Assembly: GCA_964363685.1 (NCBI GenBank)
Contig: CAYIJG010000037.1
Span: forward strand, 1-9,905
Source: XYD2-FULL-39-9 sp964363685
GTDB taxonomy: Bacteria > Patescibacteriota > Patescibacteriia > Magasanikbacterales > GWA2-37-8
Direction: 5' to 3'
DNA length: 9,905 nucleotides
The notes below the pieces were generated by a model that saw only the letters and a program-made list of their open reading frames with translations, was not told where the DNA came from and ran no database searches. A program made the translations under genes and the position numbers. Position 1 is the first letter of the stretch. Each line of letters starts with the position of its first letter. Below, piece after piece: positions 1 through 6,778 of this stretch.

Positions 1-75
1 TTAAAATTTACTAAAAACAGCGTCTGGTCAGATAGTAAAAGTGGCCAGAATTTAATTGCCGTAGCTACTAAGTAA
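1..75 (+). CDS. 3' end of an unidentified upstream gene (partial)
   Basis: Frame 1 is open from the window edge for 24 codons and ends in TAA at 73-75; the other two plus frames stop at once. The visible tail reads LKFTKNSVWSDSKSGQNLIAV plus three more residues. It ends only 4 bases before the ATG of the glycosyltransferase at 80, the close spacing seen between other genes here, which suggests one transcript. No domain can be recognised from so short a tail. A chance open frame of this length is possible, so confidence is moderate. Confidence 0.5.
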   Translation, partial: LKFTKNSVWSDSKSGQNLIAVATK

Positions 76-79
76 TTTT

Positions 80-1321
80 ATGCGTATTCAAGAAATAAAT
101 AAATTTTTTTATCGCCGAGGTGGGGCTGAGGTAGTATTTTTTGATACCATAAACGGTTTGCGTACTCGCGGACACGAGGTGAGTGAATTTTCAATGACCC
201 ACCCTAAGAATTTACCTTCAGATTATTCTGCCTACTTTGCCTCAGAATTGCCAGAGCTTTTGGGTAAGCAAGACATGGCTTCTTCTTGGAAAATCTTTAA
301 AAGATTATTTTGTTCGAGAGAAATAGAAAAGAAACTTGGGGCCTTAGTAATGGCTACTGAACCGGAAGTGGCTCATCTCCATAATATTTATCACCACTTA
401 TCAGCCAGCACCTTTACCAAATTATATAAACTAAAAGTGCCGACAGTTTTGACTGTCCACGACGTCTTCCCGCTCTGTCCTAATCATAGTTTGCTTTACG
501 GCGAACGTTTAGCTGAGGATTTATTTAAGAATAAATTATATAATTGTACCCGTTATAAATGTATAAATAATAAATTTTTGCCGAGTCTCGTCGGTACTTT
601 GGAAGCCTATTATTATAAGTATAAAAAAATCTGGGATAGAATCGATTTATATATTTGTCCTAGTCAATTTATGGTCGACAAGTTGGTTGAGTATGGTTTC
701 CCAGCTAACAAGATGAGAGTTTTGCGCAATCCTTTTGATACTCAAGTAATCGTTCCACCTTTGGGGGATAAGGTTGTCTATCTTGGTCGCGTACATTACG
801 AAAAAGGAATTAAGCTTTTTATGGAAGCGGCCAAAGAATTAAGGGATTATAAATTGATGGTTGTTGGCAGTGGCCCAGAAGATAATTGGGTGCAAGAATT
901 TACGCGCAAAAATATTCTTTCCAATATAGAAAGAATCTCTTGGGTGGTAGGAGAAGATTGGCAACGGGTTATGCGAGAAGCCAAAGTGATTGTGGTGCCG
1001 TCGTTGTTTTATGAAAATTGTTCGCTAGCGATTTTGGAAGCCCTTAGCTACGGTCGGATTGTGGTGACTGTTGATAGAGGTGGTAATCCAGAACTTATCA
1101 AAAATGGCGTTAGTGGGTTTTTGGCCAAGCCTGAAGATTCAAAAGATTTGGCTAGAGCCATCAGGCAAGCTATGCAAACCACAGAAGCTGAGTCAGCGTC
1201 TATAATTGAACAGGGAATAGAAACTTTAAAAAGGAATCACGCTTCCGAAGATTATTTTAGAGGGCTTGAAGTTGTATATCAAGAAGCTGTCGCTTGTCAT
1301 TCCGACCGAAAGAATGCTTAA
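80..1321 (+). CDS. GT4-family glycosyltransferase (GT-B fold)
   Basis: A 413-residue retaining glycosyltransferase, probably cytoplasmic or at the inner membrane face, that moves a sugar from a nucleotide-sugar donor onto a surface polysaccharide or lipid-linked glycan. Seen: the N-terminal acceptor-domain loop with GGAE (14-17), TVHD (125-128), a Cys group (C133, C156, C161) in the inserted loop common to this subgroup, LGRVHYEKG (235-243) at the start of the donor domain, and a complete E-x7-E motif (E312, E320) followed by the usual GNPELI region near 335. Donor and acceptor cannot be read from sequence. The ATG at 80 is chosen because the GT-B N-terminus begins there at once; no Shine-Dalgarno site is visible. 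The last residues, CHSDRKNA, and the stop codon come from repeat A1, so the native C-terminus has been replaced. Confidence 0.93.
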   Translation: MRIQEINKFFYRRGGAEVVFFDTINGLRTRGHEVSEFSMTHPKNLPSDYSAYFASELPELLGKQDMASSWKIFKRLFCSREIEKKLGALVMATEPEVAHLHNIYHHLSASTFTKLYKLKVPTVLTVHDVFPLCPNHSLLYGERLAEDLFKNKLYNCTRYKCINNKFLPSLVGTLEAYYYKYKKIWDRIDLYICPSQFMVDKLVEYGFPANKMRVLRNPFDTQVIVPPLGDKVVYLGRVHYEKGIKLFMEAAKELRDYKLMVVGSGPEDNWVQEFTRKNILSNIERISWVVGEDWQRVMREAKVIVVPSLFYENCSLAILEALSYGRIVVTVDRGGNPELIKNGVSGFLAKPEDSKDLARAIRQAMQTTEAESASIIEQGIETLKRNHASEDYFRGLEVVYQEAVACHSDRKNA

Positions 1322-1424
1322 GCATTCTGGAGCGGAGGAATCCCTTAAACATAGTAAGTTATCTAACCAAAGTGTAAGGGATCCCTCGACGGAGTTTATG
1401 CCCTTTAGGGTGCTCGGGATGACA
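1295..1424. repeat. Foldback repeat family A, copy 1 (A1)
   Basis: A 130-bp element with inverted ends, TGTCATTCCGA (1295-1305) and TCGGGATGACA (1414-1424). Inside are a perfect 18-bp palindrome at 1311-1328 centred on the glycosyltransferase stop codon, and an inner inverted pair GGAATCCCTTA (1337-1347) / TAAGGGATCCC (1375-1385) with one mismatch. It shares its ends and the AATCCCTTA core with copy A2 in murE (5969-6054). It looks like a non-autonomous palindromic (MITE/REP-like) element. No transposase is in the window. Confidence 0.85.
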
Positions 1425-1428
1425 GTAT

Positions 1429-1459
1429 TAAAAAATCACTCGTTAAGAGTGATTTTTTA
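1429..1459. terminator. Bidirectional intrinsic terminator between convergent glycosyltransferase genes
   Basis: A perfect inverted repeat: TCACTC flanked by an A run (from 1430), loop GTTAA (1442-1446), then GAGTGA followed by six T (1447-1458). Read on either strand it gives a hairpin followed by a U tract, so it can end both the plus gene (stop at 1321) and the minus gene. The TAA stop of the minus gene (1457-1459) lies inside the tract. Confidence 0.85.
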
Positions 1460-2617
1460 GACTTCTACAGTTCGAAGTTTTTTGAGGGTAGATTTTTTTA
1501 GAGAGGAGTAGATTTTATTTGTTTCTTTGGCAATATCTTCCCAGCCATAGTTTTTCTCTACTAATATTTTATTGAGCTCCCCGCTCTTTTTTAATGTCTC
1601 TGGTTTCTGGATTAGCTCAACAATTTTTTCTGCTAGTGAATATATATTAGTATTAGTAAACCAAAAGTTGCTATCAGCTACAATTTCTTTGTGCTCCGAA
1701 ATATCAGACACAAGCACTGGTCGAGCATAAGACATAGCTTGCAAGACCGTAATTGGCAGACCTTCGTTTTCGGAGGGGTTCACAAACAGAACGGTATTGG
1801 CATAGAGTTCGGCCACGGCCTGGCCTTTCTGCCAACCGGTAAACACAATGCTGTTATCACCGCGAGCGATTTGGCGGAGTTGAGTGACATAATCATCGGT
1901 GAATACAGAATCACCAGTAATGACCATTTTATAATCTTTAAGAAGTTCAGGATTTTGTTGGCGAGCGATTTGCCATGCCTCAAGTAGATAGTGAGCGCCT
2001 TTATGTTTCACTAGTCTTGATACCATTAAGACGTATTTTTCCGGTTTTAAACCCCACTGATCAATGAGAGCGTAATTTTGGTGGGTTGTAGTTCTGACCC
2101 CGTTTGGAATATAAGTTGTTTGTTTTTGATATTCATTTAGACAATAATTTTGGATAGTTCTAGAAACTGAGATAGTTTGATGCGCAAAAACACAACCGGC
2201 TTTTTCACCAAGACGAAGCATGAGACGGGCAAACATACCCCACTTTTGGTGGTAACGATCCAAACAGTGCATAGTCACCACGACTTTGGTTTTGGGAGAT
2301 AGAATTCTTGGGATCCAAGAGAGTAGAGCTGGACCAACGCCGTGGTAGTGGATGATATCAGGTTTTTGAAAAACAGCATGAACAGAAGCAATGAAAGTAT
2401 GCAAAATAGCATCCAAATGTTTGGTGTGCAGAGTAGGAATGTGTTGGATTTTTATGCCATGGTAATTCTTGATATTTTTTTCAGTAAACCACTTGCGAGC
2501 ATATACCAAAACATCATGACCAAGTTTGGTCAGTTCCAAAGACAGCTCTTCCACGTGGCGTTCAATACCGCCATAAGCTGCCGGGATCCCTTTTTGTCCA
2601 ATCATGATTATCTTCAT
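1457..2617 (-). CDS. GT4-family glycosyltransferase, converging on the first
   Basis: A 386-residue GT-B glycosyltransferase. The N-terminus MIGQKGIPAAYGGIERHVEEL (from residue 5) is the glycine-rich acceptor-domain signature of the rhamnosyltransferase-like (DUF1972) subgroup. VVVTMHCLDR lies at 112-121, IPNGV at 170-174 opens the donor domain, and LMVSRLVKHKGAHYL (197-211) is the donor-binding strand and loop. The E-x7-E motif reads E285 to Q293 (ENEGLPITVLQAM), so the second Glu is Gln; that residue normally contacts the nucleotide ribose. Likely role: sugar transfer in surface glycan assembly; the substrate is unknown. The start at 2617 is chosen because the Rossmann strand MKIIMIG begins there. 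No Shine-Dalgarno site is visible, but a good promoter lies upstream at 2700-2728. Its 3' end shares a terminator with the convergent GT4 gene. Confidence 0.93.
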   Translation of the reverse strand: MKIIMIGQKGIPAAYGGIERHVEELSLELTKLGHDVLVYARKWFTEKNIKNYHGIKIQHIPTLHTKHLDAILHTFIASVHAVFQKPDIIHYHGVGPALLSWIPRILSPKTKVVVTMHCLDRYHQKWGMFARLMLRLGEKAGCVFAHQTISVSRTIQNYCLNEYQKQTTYIPNGVRTTTHQNYALIDQWGLKPEKYVLMVSRLVKHKGAHYLLEAWQIARQQNPELLKDYKMVITGDSVFTDDYVTQLRQIARGDNSIVFTGWQKGQAVAELYANTVLFVNPSENEGLPITVLQAMSYARPVLVSDISEHKEIVADSNFWFTNTNIYSLAEKIVELIQKPETLKKSGELNKILVEKNYGWEDIAKETNKIYSSLKKSTLKKLRTVEV

Positions 2618-2699
2618 AATTTACTGTAATTTTAAGGCTTTTGAGCCTAGATTTTCCTGCTCAAATTACATTTTTTGACATGTGCTATTTGAACGAACC

Positions 2700-2728
2700 A
2701 CCTTACCATTTTTTACAAAGTTTGTCAA
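2700..2728 (-). promoter_or_regulatory. Minus-strand sigma70-type promoter for the GT4 gene at 1457-2617
   Basis: On the minus strand: -35 TTGACA (2728-2723, consensus), a 17-base spacer, -10 TAAGGT (2705-2700) preceded by TGG, an extended -10. Predicted transcription start is near 2693, leaving an untranslated leader of about 76 bases. That leader contains a 7-bp inverted repeat (2640-2646 / 2659-2665). Confidence 0.65.
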
Positions 2729-2778
2729 CCCCTTGTACAATCACCCCTCCCTTGTACAGTTAGGCAATTTGTCAATTG
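2722..2778. promoter_or_regulatory. Cluster of four TTGT(A)CA boxes, possible operators
   Basis: Between the divergent promoters lie TTGTCAA (2722-2728), TTGTACAA (2733-2740, a perfect palindrome), TTGTACAG (2752-2759) and TTGTCAA (2769-2775). The two middle boxes form a 10-base direct repeat CCCTTGTACA at 2730 and 2749, 19 bases apart. The last box sits inside the inverted repeat CAATT-4-AATTG (2765-2778). The outer boxes overlap or abut the two -35 elements, as binding sites for a shared regulator would. No regulator gene is in the window, so function is inferred from layout only. Confidence 0.35.
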
Positions 2779-2804
2779 TTTTTTGAGCTTTTTAATGGTA
2801 AAAT
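2776..2804 (+). promoter_or_regulatory. Plus-strand extended -10 promoter for the seven-gene run
   Basis: TTGTTT (2776-2781), a 17-base spacer, TAAAAT (2799-2804) preceded by TGG, an extended -10. The predicted start near 2811 lies 3 bases before the TTG start codon at 2814 and 18 bases before the next in-frame ATG at 2829. The message would therefore be leaderless or nearly so. Confidence 0.55.
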
Positions 2805-2813
2805 ATTGCCATA

Positions 2814-3746
2814 TTGAACTATATTTTTATGTGGCTCTCAATAGCCTTGTTAGGCAACGGAATCCTCGCCATAGTGGGCATCTTAGATAAATTTATTTTA
2901 AGCAAATCAGTCCCCAAGCCTGTTGTTTTTGTTTTTTATTCCACTATTTTTGTGCTGCCGCTTTTTTTAATTCTGCCCTTTGGCTGGACGCAGATTCCTA
3001 ACACTACTTTTGATTATTTGGTTTTTGCCATCTCGGGCGGTTGTTTTGCTTTAGGTCTATGGGCAATGTATACCGCTTTAGAAAAAATCGAAGTCAGTAG
3101 AGTAGGCCCGCTTATTGGCGCGGCCGCTCCTTTTTTTATTTTATTTCTTAGCCGTATTTTTTTGGGAGAAAAATTAAGTTATTACGCTTTGCTAGGAGCA
3201 CTATTTTTAATAGTTGGTTGTCTGGTAATTTCATTTGAGAAAAAAAACCAATCAAGTATCGGGCGTGGCGGATTGTGGTGGGCAGCGTTGGCCGGGCTTT
3301 TGTTTGCCATTTCGCATGTTTCGGCCAAGTACGTCTATGGTATGTATGGTTTCTTTGACGGCTTTGTTTTTACCAAACTCCCCGTGGGTGTTTTTGGCGC
3401 CGCATTACTACTTGATCCAGATGTGCGAGCGATTTTTAATAAAAAACAAAAACCTGCACCAGGTCAACCGCCAAAAAAAAACCAGCTTTTGTTGGTGGCG
3501 GGCGATATGTTGTTGGGTGTGACTGCGACGATTTTATTGCAATATGCGATGGCTCTTGGCAGTGTGACTTTGGTAAATGCGTTGGCCGGCGTGCAATATG
3601 CGCTCCTGATAGTTTTTACAGCTTTGATTTCAAAATTTTTCCCGAATAATATTTTAAAAGAAAAATTTACTTTGCAGTCAGTTATTCGTAAGGGTATGGC
3701 TGTATCTGTGATTGCTTTTGGTTTGGTTTTATTAATAATAAAATAA
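2814..3746 (+). CDS. EamA/DMT-superfamily membrane transporter
   Basis: A 310-residue, very hydrophobic protein with about ten predicted membrane helices in two halves, as in EamA (DMT) transporters of about 300 residues. The first half runs to the charged linker EKKNQSS near residue 145, and the second half follows. Between the halves of the second repeat is a cytosolic basic segment, NKKQKPAPGQPPKKN (about 210-224). Features typical of the family are the early charged residue in helix 1 (LDKF, about 25-28), the Gly-rich helix 3 and the LGEKL-type turn (GEKLSYY, near 118). Substrates of the family are metabolites, amino acids or nucleotide-sugar-like compounds; none can be assigned here. The start is uncertain: TTG at 2814 or ATG at 2829. 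It is the first gene of the plus-strand run; its stop is one base before the next start. Confidence 0.85.
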   Translation: MNYIFMWLSIALLGNGILAIVGILDKFILSKSVPKPVVFVFYSTIFVLPLFLILPFGWTQIPNTTFDYLVFAISGGCFALGLWAMYTALEKIEVSRVGPLIGAAAPFFILFLSRIFLGEKLSYYALLGALFLIVGCLVISFEKKNQSSIGRGGLWWAALAGLLFAISHVSAKYVYGMYGFFDGFVFTKLPVGVFGAALLLDPDVRAIFNKKQKPAPGQPPKKNQLLLVAGDMLLGVTATILLQYAMALGSVTLVNALAGVQYALLIVFTALISKFFPNNILKEKFTLQSVIRKGMAVSVIAFGLVLLIIK

Positions 3747-3747
3747 C

Positions 3748-4743
3748 ATGCGTGTATTCAAAATTTTGTTAATTATTATAGTAGTTATTGGTCTAGGTGT
3801 TTTATTATTAAGTCTAAAAATGAAGAATTTTAAACGTCAACAAAAAAATATGATTTACGGTGTTAGTTTTAATAGCGAGTATGCCCAGTATCTGGGGCTG
3901 GATGCAAAAAAAGTTTTTACCAAAATTTTAGATGAATGGAATTTTCGCCATATTCGTTTGTCTGCTCAATGGGATTTAATAGAACAAACTAAGGGAAAAT
4001 ACGACTGGCAAGATTTGGATTGGATGATGAATGCTATCAAGAGTAGAAACGCCAAAGTGGTGTTAGCTTTAGGCAACAAAACTCCCCGCTGGCCCGAATG
4101 TCATAATCCAAGCTGGGTAAGTGGCTCGGTTGAAGAAAAAAAAATTGAATTAGAAAATTTTATAAAGACAGTAGTAGAGCGTTACAAAAACCATTCGGCG
4201 TTGGAAATTTGGCAGGTAGAAAATGAGCCTTTCTTAAAATTTGGCAACTGTGATAAAGTTTCTGTCAAAGACCTTCGCGATGAAATTGATCTTGTAAAAA
4301 AACTAGACCCAACTCATCCGATAATTACTACCGATAGCGGGGAGTTGAGTTCGTGGCGCAAGGCGGCTAGTGCCTCGGATTTGTTTGGCACGACTTTGTA
4401 TCGGGTGGTTTGGAATAAATATCTTGGTTATTTGAGTTATGATTGGCTGATGCCAGCATTTGTCTACCGAGTCAAATTATGGTTCAATAACCGTGATATT
4501 AATACGGCCTATATCACTGAACTTCAGGCGGAACCGTGGATTCCAGATAATAGTTTGATGGAAACTCCCTTGGATGAGCAGTACAAATCAATGAGCTTGG
4601 AAAGATTAAAGAAAAATATTGAGTTTGCCGACAAGACCGGTATGCCAAGAGCATATTTATGGGGTGGTGAGTGGTGGTATTGGTTGGAAAGCAAAGGAGA
4701 AAAAGGAATTCCTGATTTTATTAAACAGTTAAAAAAAGAATAA
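3748..4743 (+). CDS. Membrane-anchored clan GH-A-like glycoside hydrolase
   Basis: A 331-residue protein with one N-terminal membrane helix (about 4-22, uncleaved anchor with basic residues on both sides) and a catalytic domain facing outward. FRHIRLSAQWDLIEQTKGKYD (67-87) and the W-x-P segment at 115-117 match the (beta/alpha)8 barrel of GH5/GH39/GH42-type enzymes. IWQVENEP (154-161) gives the conserved Asn-Glu pair, with E160 as likely acid/base; ITELQAEPW (256-264) offers E258 as likely nucleophile. LWGGEWWYW (304-312) is the usual aromatic strand near the barrel end. The family keeps glycosidic bonds as target; the sugar is unknown. The CDS begins one base after the transporter stop, so the two are probably translationally coupled. 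A role in remodelling the cell's own surface glycan, or in processing glycans from a host cell, is inference. Confidence 0.85.
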   Translation: MRVFKILLIIIVVIGLGVLLLSLKMKNFKRQQKNMIYGVSFNSEYAQYLGLDAKKVFTKILDEWNFRHIRLSAQWDLIEQTKGKYDWQDLDWMMNAIKSRNAKVVLALGNKTPRWPECHNPSWVSGSVEEKKIELENFIKTVVERYKNHSALEIWQVENEPFLKFGNCDKVSVKDLRDEIDLVKKLDPTHPIITTDSGELSSWRKAASASDLFGTTLYRVVWNKYLGYLSYDWLMPAFVYRVKLWFNNRDINTAYITELQAEPWIPDNSLMETPLDEQYKSMSLERLKKNIEFADKTGMPRAYLWGGEWWYWLESKGEKGIPDFIKQLKKE

Positions 4744-4747
4744 TTGT

Positions 4748-5320
4748 ATGTTAGACAAAAAATATTTTGAGCAGATTCGCCAAGAACTGTTAGGCTATGC
4801 CGTCAAACGCCGAGGAGTTATAAAAGACGCAGGTGATGCGCAACATATGGCCAAGAAAGCTATTTTTGCGATGCAACGAGATGGCACCAAAGAAGCTAGT
4901 GATCTATTGGTGCAAGCAGAAAAAATTCTAATAGAATTAAATGATAAGAATAAAAAAGAGCCAGGAATTTTTGAAGAAGGATCTTATAAGGCCGCTTTGG
5001 AAGAATATATTGAGGCTTATTTGTTTCATCAATATTTGGAAAAGAAAATGATCGGCAAGTTGTCAAAGATCAAGGTTGATCCTGATATTTTTATTAGCGG
5101 TTTGTGCGATGTACCGGGAGAGTTGTTGCGCTACGCAATCAAATCCGCTACTGAAAAAAAGTTTGAGGAAGTAAAAAGATGCCGAGAAACAGCTGATGAA
5201 ATTATTGGCGAGTTGGTAGATATGAATTTAACTGGCTATAATCGGCAGAAGTTTGATCAAGCCAAACAGGCTTTGCATAAATTAGAGCAGGTTTTGTATG
5301 AAGTAAGTATTAGAAGTTAA
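4748..5320 (+). CDS. Translin/TRAX-family protein with C3PO-type catalytic acids
   Basis: A 190-residue all-helical protein, shorter than human translin (about 228) and close to archaeal members. Seen: EEYIEAYLFHQYL (85-97) and GLCDVPGELLRYAIKS (118-133), the two signature helices of the family, and a family-typical C-terminus, YEVSIRS (184-190). The four acidic residues that form the Mg-dependent RNase site of TRAX in the C3PO complex (E-x2-E and D-x3-E) are all present: E86, E89, D121 and E125. A structured-RNA or DNA-binding oligomer with endonuclease activity is therefore likely, acting in the cytoplasm; the target is unknown. It sits 4 bases after the glycosidase stop and just before murE, with no functional link to the cell-wall genes visible. 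Identification rests on motifs and is fairly secure. Confidence 0.85.
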   Translation: MLDKKYFEQIRQELLGYAVKRRGVIKDAGDAQHMAKKAIFAMQRDGTKEASDLLVQAEKILIELNDKNKKEPGIFEEGSYKAALEEYIEAYLFHQYLEKKMIGKLSKIKVDPDIFISGLCDVPGELLRYAIKSATEKKFEEVKRCRETADEIIGELVDMNLTGYNRQKFDQAKQALHKLEQVLYEVSIRS

Positions 5321-5330
5321 TGCTTTGGTT

Positions 5331-6752
5331 ATGCCTAAAATAAAAAAAATAATTTCCCGATTTTTCTTCGTAAAAAATCGAGGATCCGCGATTTCTTTCG
5401 TAAAGAAATCGGGACATTTTCTTCTAGCTGTTCTAGCCTACTGGTGGTATGGCCGTCCTGCCCGAAAATTAATTGTGGTAGGAGTGACTGGGACTAAAGG
5501 TAAAACAACCACCTCGCGTTTGGTCGCTTCGGTTTTAGAAGCAGGAGGAAATAAAGTAGGATTACTAAGTACAGTTGAATTTCAAGTTGGAGACAAACGT
5601 TGGCTCAATGATAAAAAAATGACCATGCTTGGGCGCGGACAGATTCAAAGTATGTTGCGAGATATGGTGCAAGCTGGATGTAAGTACGCAGTAGTAGAAA
5701 CTTCTTCGGAGGGAATTTTACAATATCGTCATGTGGGCTTGTTATATGATATTGCTGTTTTTACAAATCTTGGCACCGAACATCATGAACGCCATGGTGG
5801 TTTCGAGAATCTAAGAAGAGATAAGGGCAAAATTTTTTCCCAGTTAATGAATACAAAACACAAAATAATTGATGGTGTGAAAGTGCCAAAGGTAATTATT
5901 GCCAATACTGACGATAAAAACGCAGATTATTATTTACAGTTTAGAGCGGATGAAAAACTTGGTTTTTCTGTCATTTCGAGCGGAGCCGTAGCGGAGTCGA
6001 GAAATCCCTTACACTCCGAGCTCAAGGAATCCCTCCACTTCGGTCGGGATGACAAAAAAATGGTGGTTAGTGGAAAAAACATAACATCAGATAACGGTGG
6101 AATTAATTTTGTAGCTAATGATTTTAAATTTAGATTAAATATTATTGGTGAATTTAATGTTTATAACGCTCTCGCTGCGATCGCAGTCGGAGAGTCGCAG
6201 AAAATTTCAATTGAAAAAATTGCCATAGGGTTGGCTAGTGTAAAATTAGTAGAAGGCAGAATGGAGTCAGTTGAAGGAGGACAAGATTTCAAAGTGATCG
6301 TAGATTATGCTCATGAGCCCATGAGTTTTACTGAACTGTTTACTAGTTTGCGCAAAATGGTTGGGGAAAATAGAAAAATAATTGCGGTGGTTGGTTCTGA
6401 TGGCGGTGGCCGAGATAAAGGCAAGCGTGAGAAAATGGGGGAGATCACTGGTCGATTGGCAGATATTACTGTTATTTCAGATGTAAATTGTTATGATGAA
6501 GATCCAGTTGAAATTGCCGAGATGCTGGCCAAAGGCGCGCGTTCTACCGGTAGAAAAGATAATGCAGATTTGTTTGTAGTCGTAGATAGGCGAGAGGGAA
6601 TTGCCAAAGCGATTTCTTTGGCTAGTGCAGGGGATGTAGTTGTAATTACTGCCAAAGGCACAGAACCATTTATTGGTGTAGCTAGTGGTCAAAGAATTCC
6701 TTGGGATGATAGGCGAGTAGCAAGAGAAATACTTTTGGAAAATAGAATTTAG
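5331..6752 (+). CDS. murE: MurE-type Mur ligase, short form, carrying two in-frame repeats
   Basis: A cytoplasmic ATP-dependent amino acid ligase of peptidoglycan synthesis; MurE adds residue 3 to UDP-MurNAc-L-Ala-D-Glu. Counting from ATG 5331 (473 residues): P-loop GVTGTKGKTTT (51-61), ETSSEGI (123-129), TNLGTEHHERHG (145-156), likely carbamylated Lys K165, GEFNVYNALAAIA (273-285), VDYAHEP (324-330) and the C-terminal domain with GSDGGGRDKGKR (355-366). The N-terminal uridine-binding domain of ordinary MurE (about 90-100 residues) is missing; only about 45 residues precede the P-loop. The DNPR diaminopimelate motif reads DVNC (384-387), so the third amino acid is not predictable. Repeat B1 encodes residues 9-28 and repeat A2 about 213-241. 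TTG at 5325 is an alternative start. Without the repeats the length is about 424. Confidence 0.88.
   Translation: MPKIKKIISRFFFVKNRGSAISFVKKSGHFLLAVLAYWWYGRPARKLIVVGVTGTKGKTTTSRLVASVLEAGGNKVGLLSTVEFQVGDKRWLNDKKMTMLGRGQIQSMLRDMVQAGCKYAVVETSSEGILQYRHVGLLYDIAVFTNLGTEHHERHGGFENLRRDKGKIFSQLMNTKHKIIDGVKVPKVIIANTDDKNADYYLQFRADEKLGFSVISSGAVAESRNPLHSELKESLHFGRDDKKMVVSGKNITSDNGGINFVANDFKFRLNIIGEFNVYNALAAIAVGESQKISIEKIAIGLASVKLVEGRMESVEGGQDFKVIVDYAHEPMSFTELFTSLRKMVGENRKIIAVVGSDGGGRDKGKREKMGEITGRLADITVISDVNCYDEDPVEIAEMLAKGARSTGRKDNADLFVVVDRREGIAKAISLASAGDVVVITAKGTEPFIGVASGQRIPWDDRRVAREILLENRI
5355..5414. repeat. Double-hairpin repeat family B, copy 1 (B1), inside murE
   Basis: A 60-bp element bounded by TCCCGA and TCGGGA. 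It holds two hairpins: CGATTTTT (5358-5365) / AAAAATCG (5373-5380) and CGATTTCTTT (5389-5398) / AAAGAAATCG (5402-5411), joined by AGGATCCG (5381-5388). It shares the ends, the ATCGAGGATCC centre and the CGATTT stem with B2 at 7824-7884. It is exactly 20 codons long and is translated as residues 9-28 of the ligase, from SRFFFVK to VKKSG. Confidence 0.85.
5969..6054. repeat. Foldback repeat family A, copy 2 (A2), inside murE
   Basis: An 86-bp element with inverted ends TGTCATTTCGA (5969-5979) and TCGGGATGACA (6044-6054), sharing its ends and the AATCCCTTA segment with A1 at 1295-1424. It is translated without a stop in murE as about 29 residues (VISSGAVAESRNP to HFGRDDK). The position is between strands of the central ATPase domain, after the NTDDKNADYYLQF strand and before the VANDFKF strand, where Mur ligases vary in length. 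Confidence 0.85.
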
Positions 6753-6778
6753 AAATTAGGATTTAGGATTTTACAATT

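Noticed and set aside
1266..1460. Open plus-strand frame of 64 codons overlapping the glycosyltransferase end
   Set aside because: It consists mostly of repeat A1 and the terminator read in another frame, with no protein-like pattern.
6169..6194. Palindrome CTGCGATCGCAG (6175-6186) containing the GCGATCGC octamer seen in cyanobacteria
   Set aside because: It lies over the conserved YNALAAIAVGE coding motif of the Mur ligase, no second copy is present, and codon constraint explains it.
6749..6775. AT-rich direct repeat (ATTAGGATTTAGGATTT) between murE and the PH gene
   Set aside because: Short, low-complexity, and without a second copy or stem; it may only supply a weak ribosome site.
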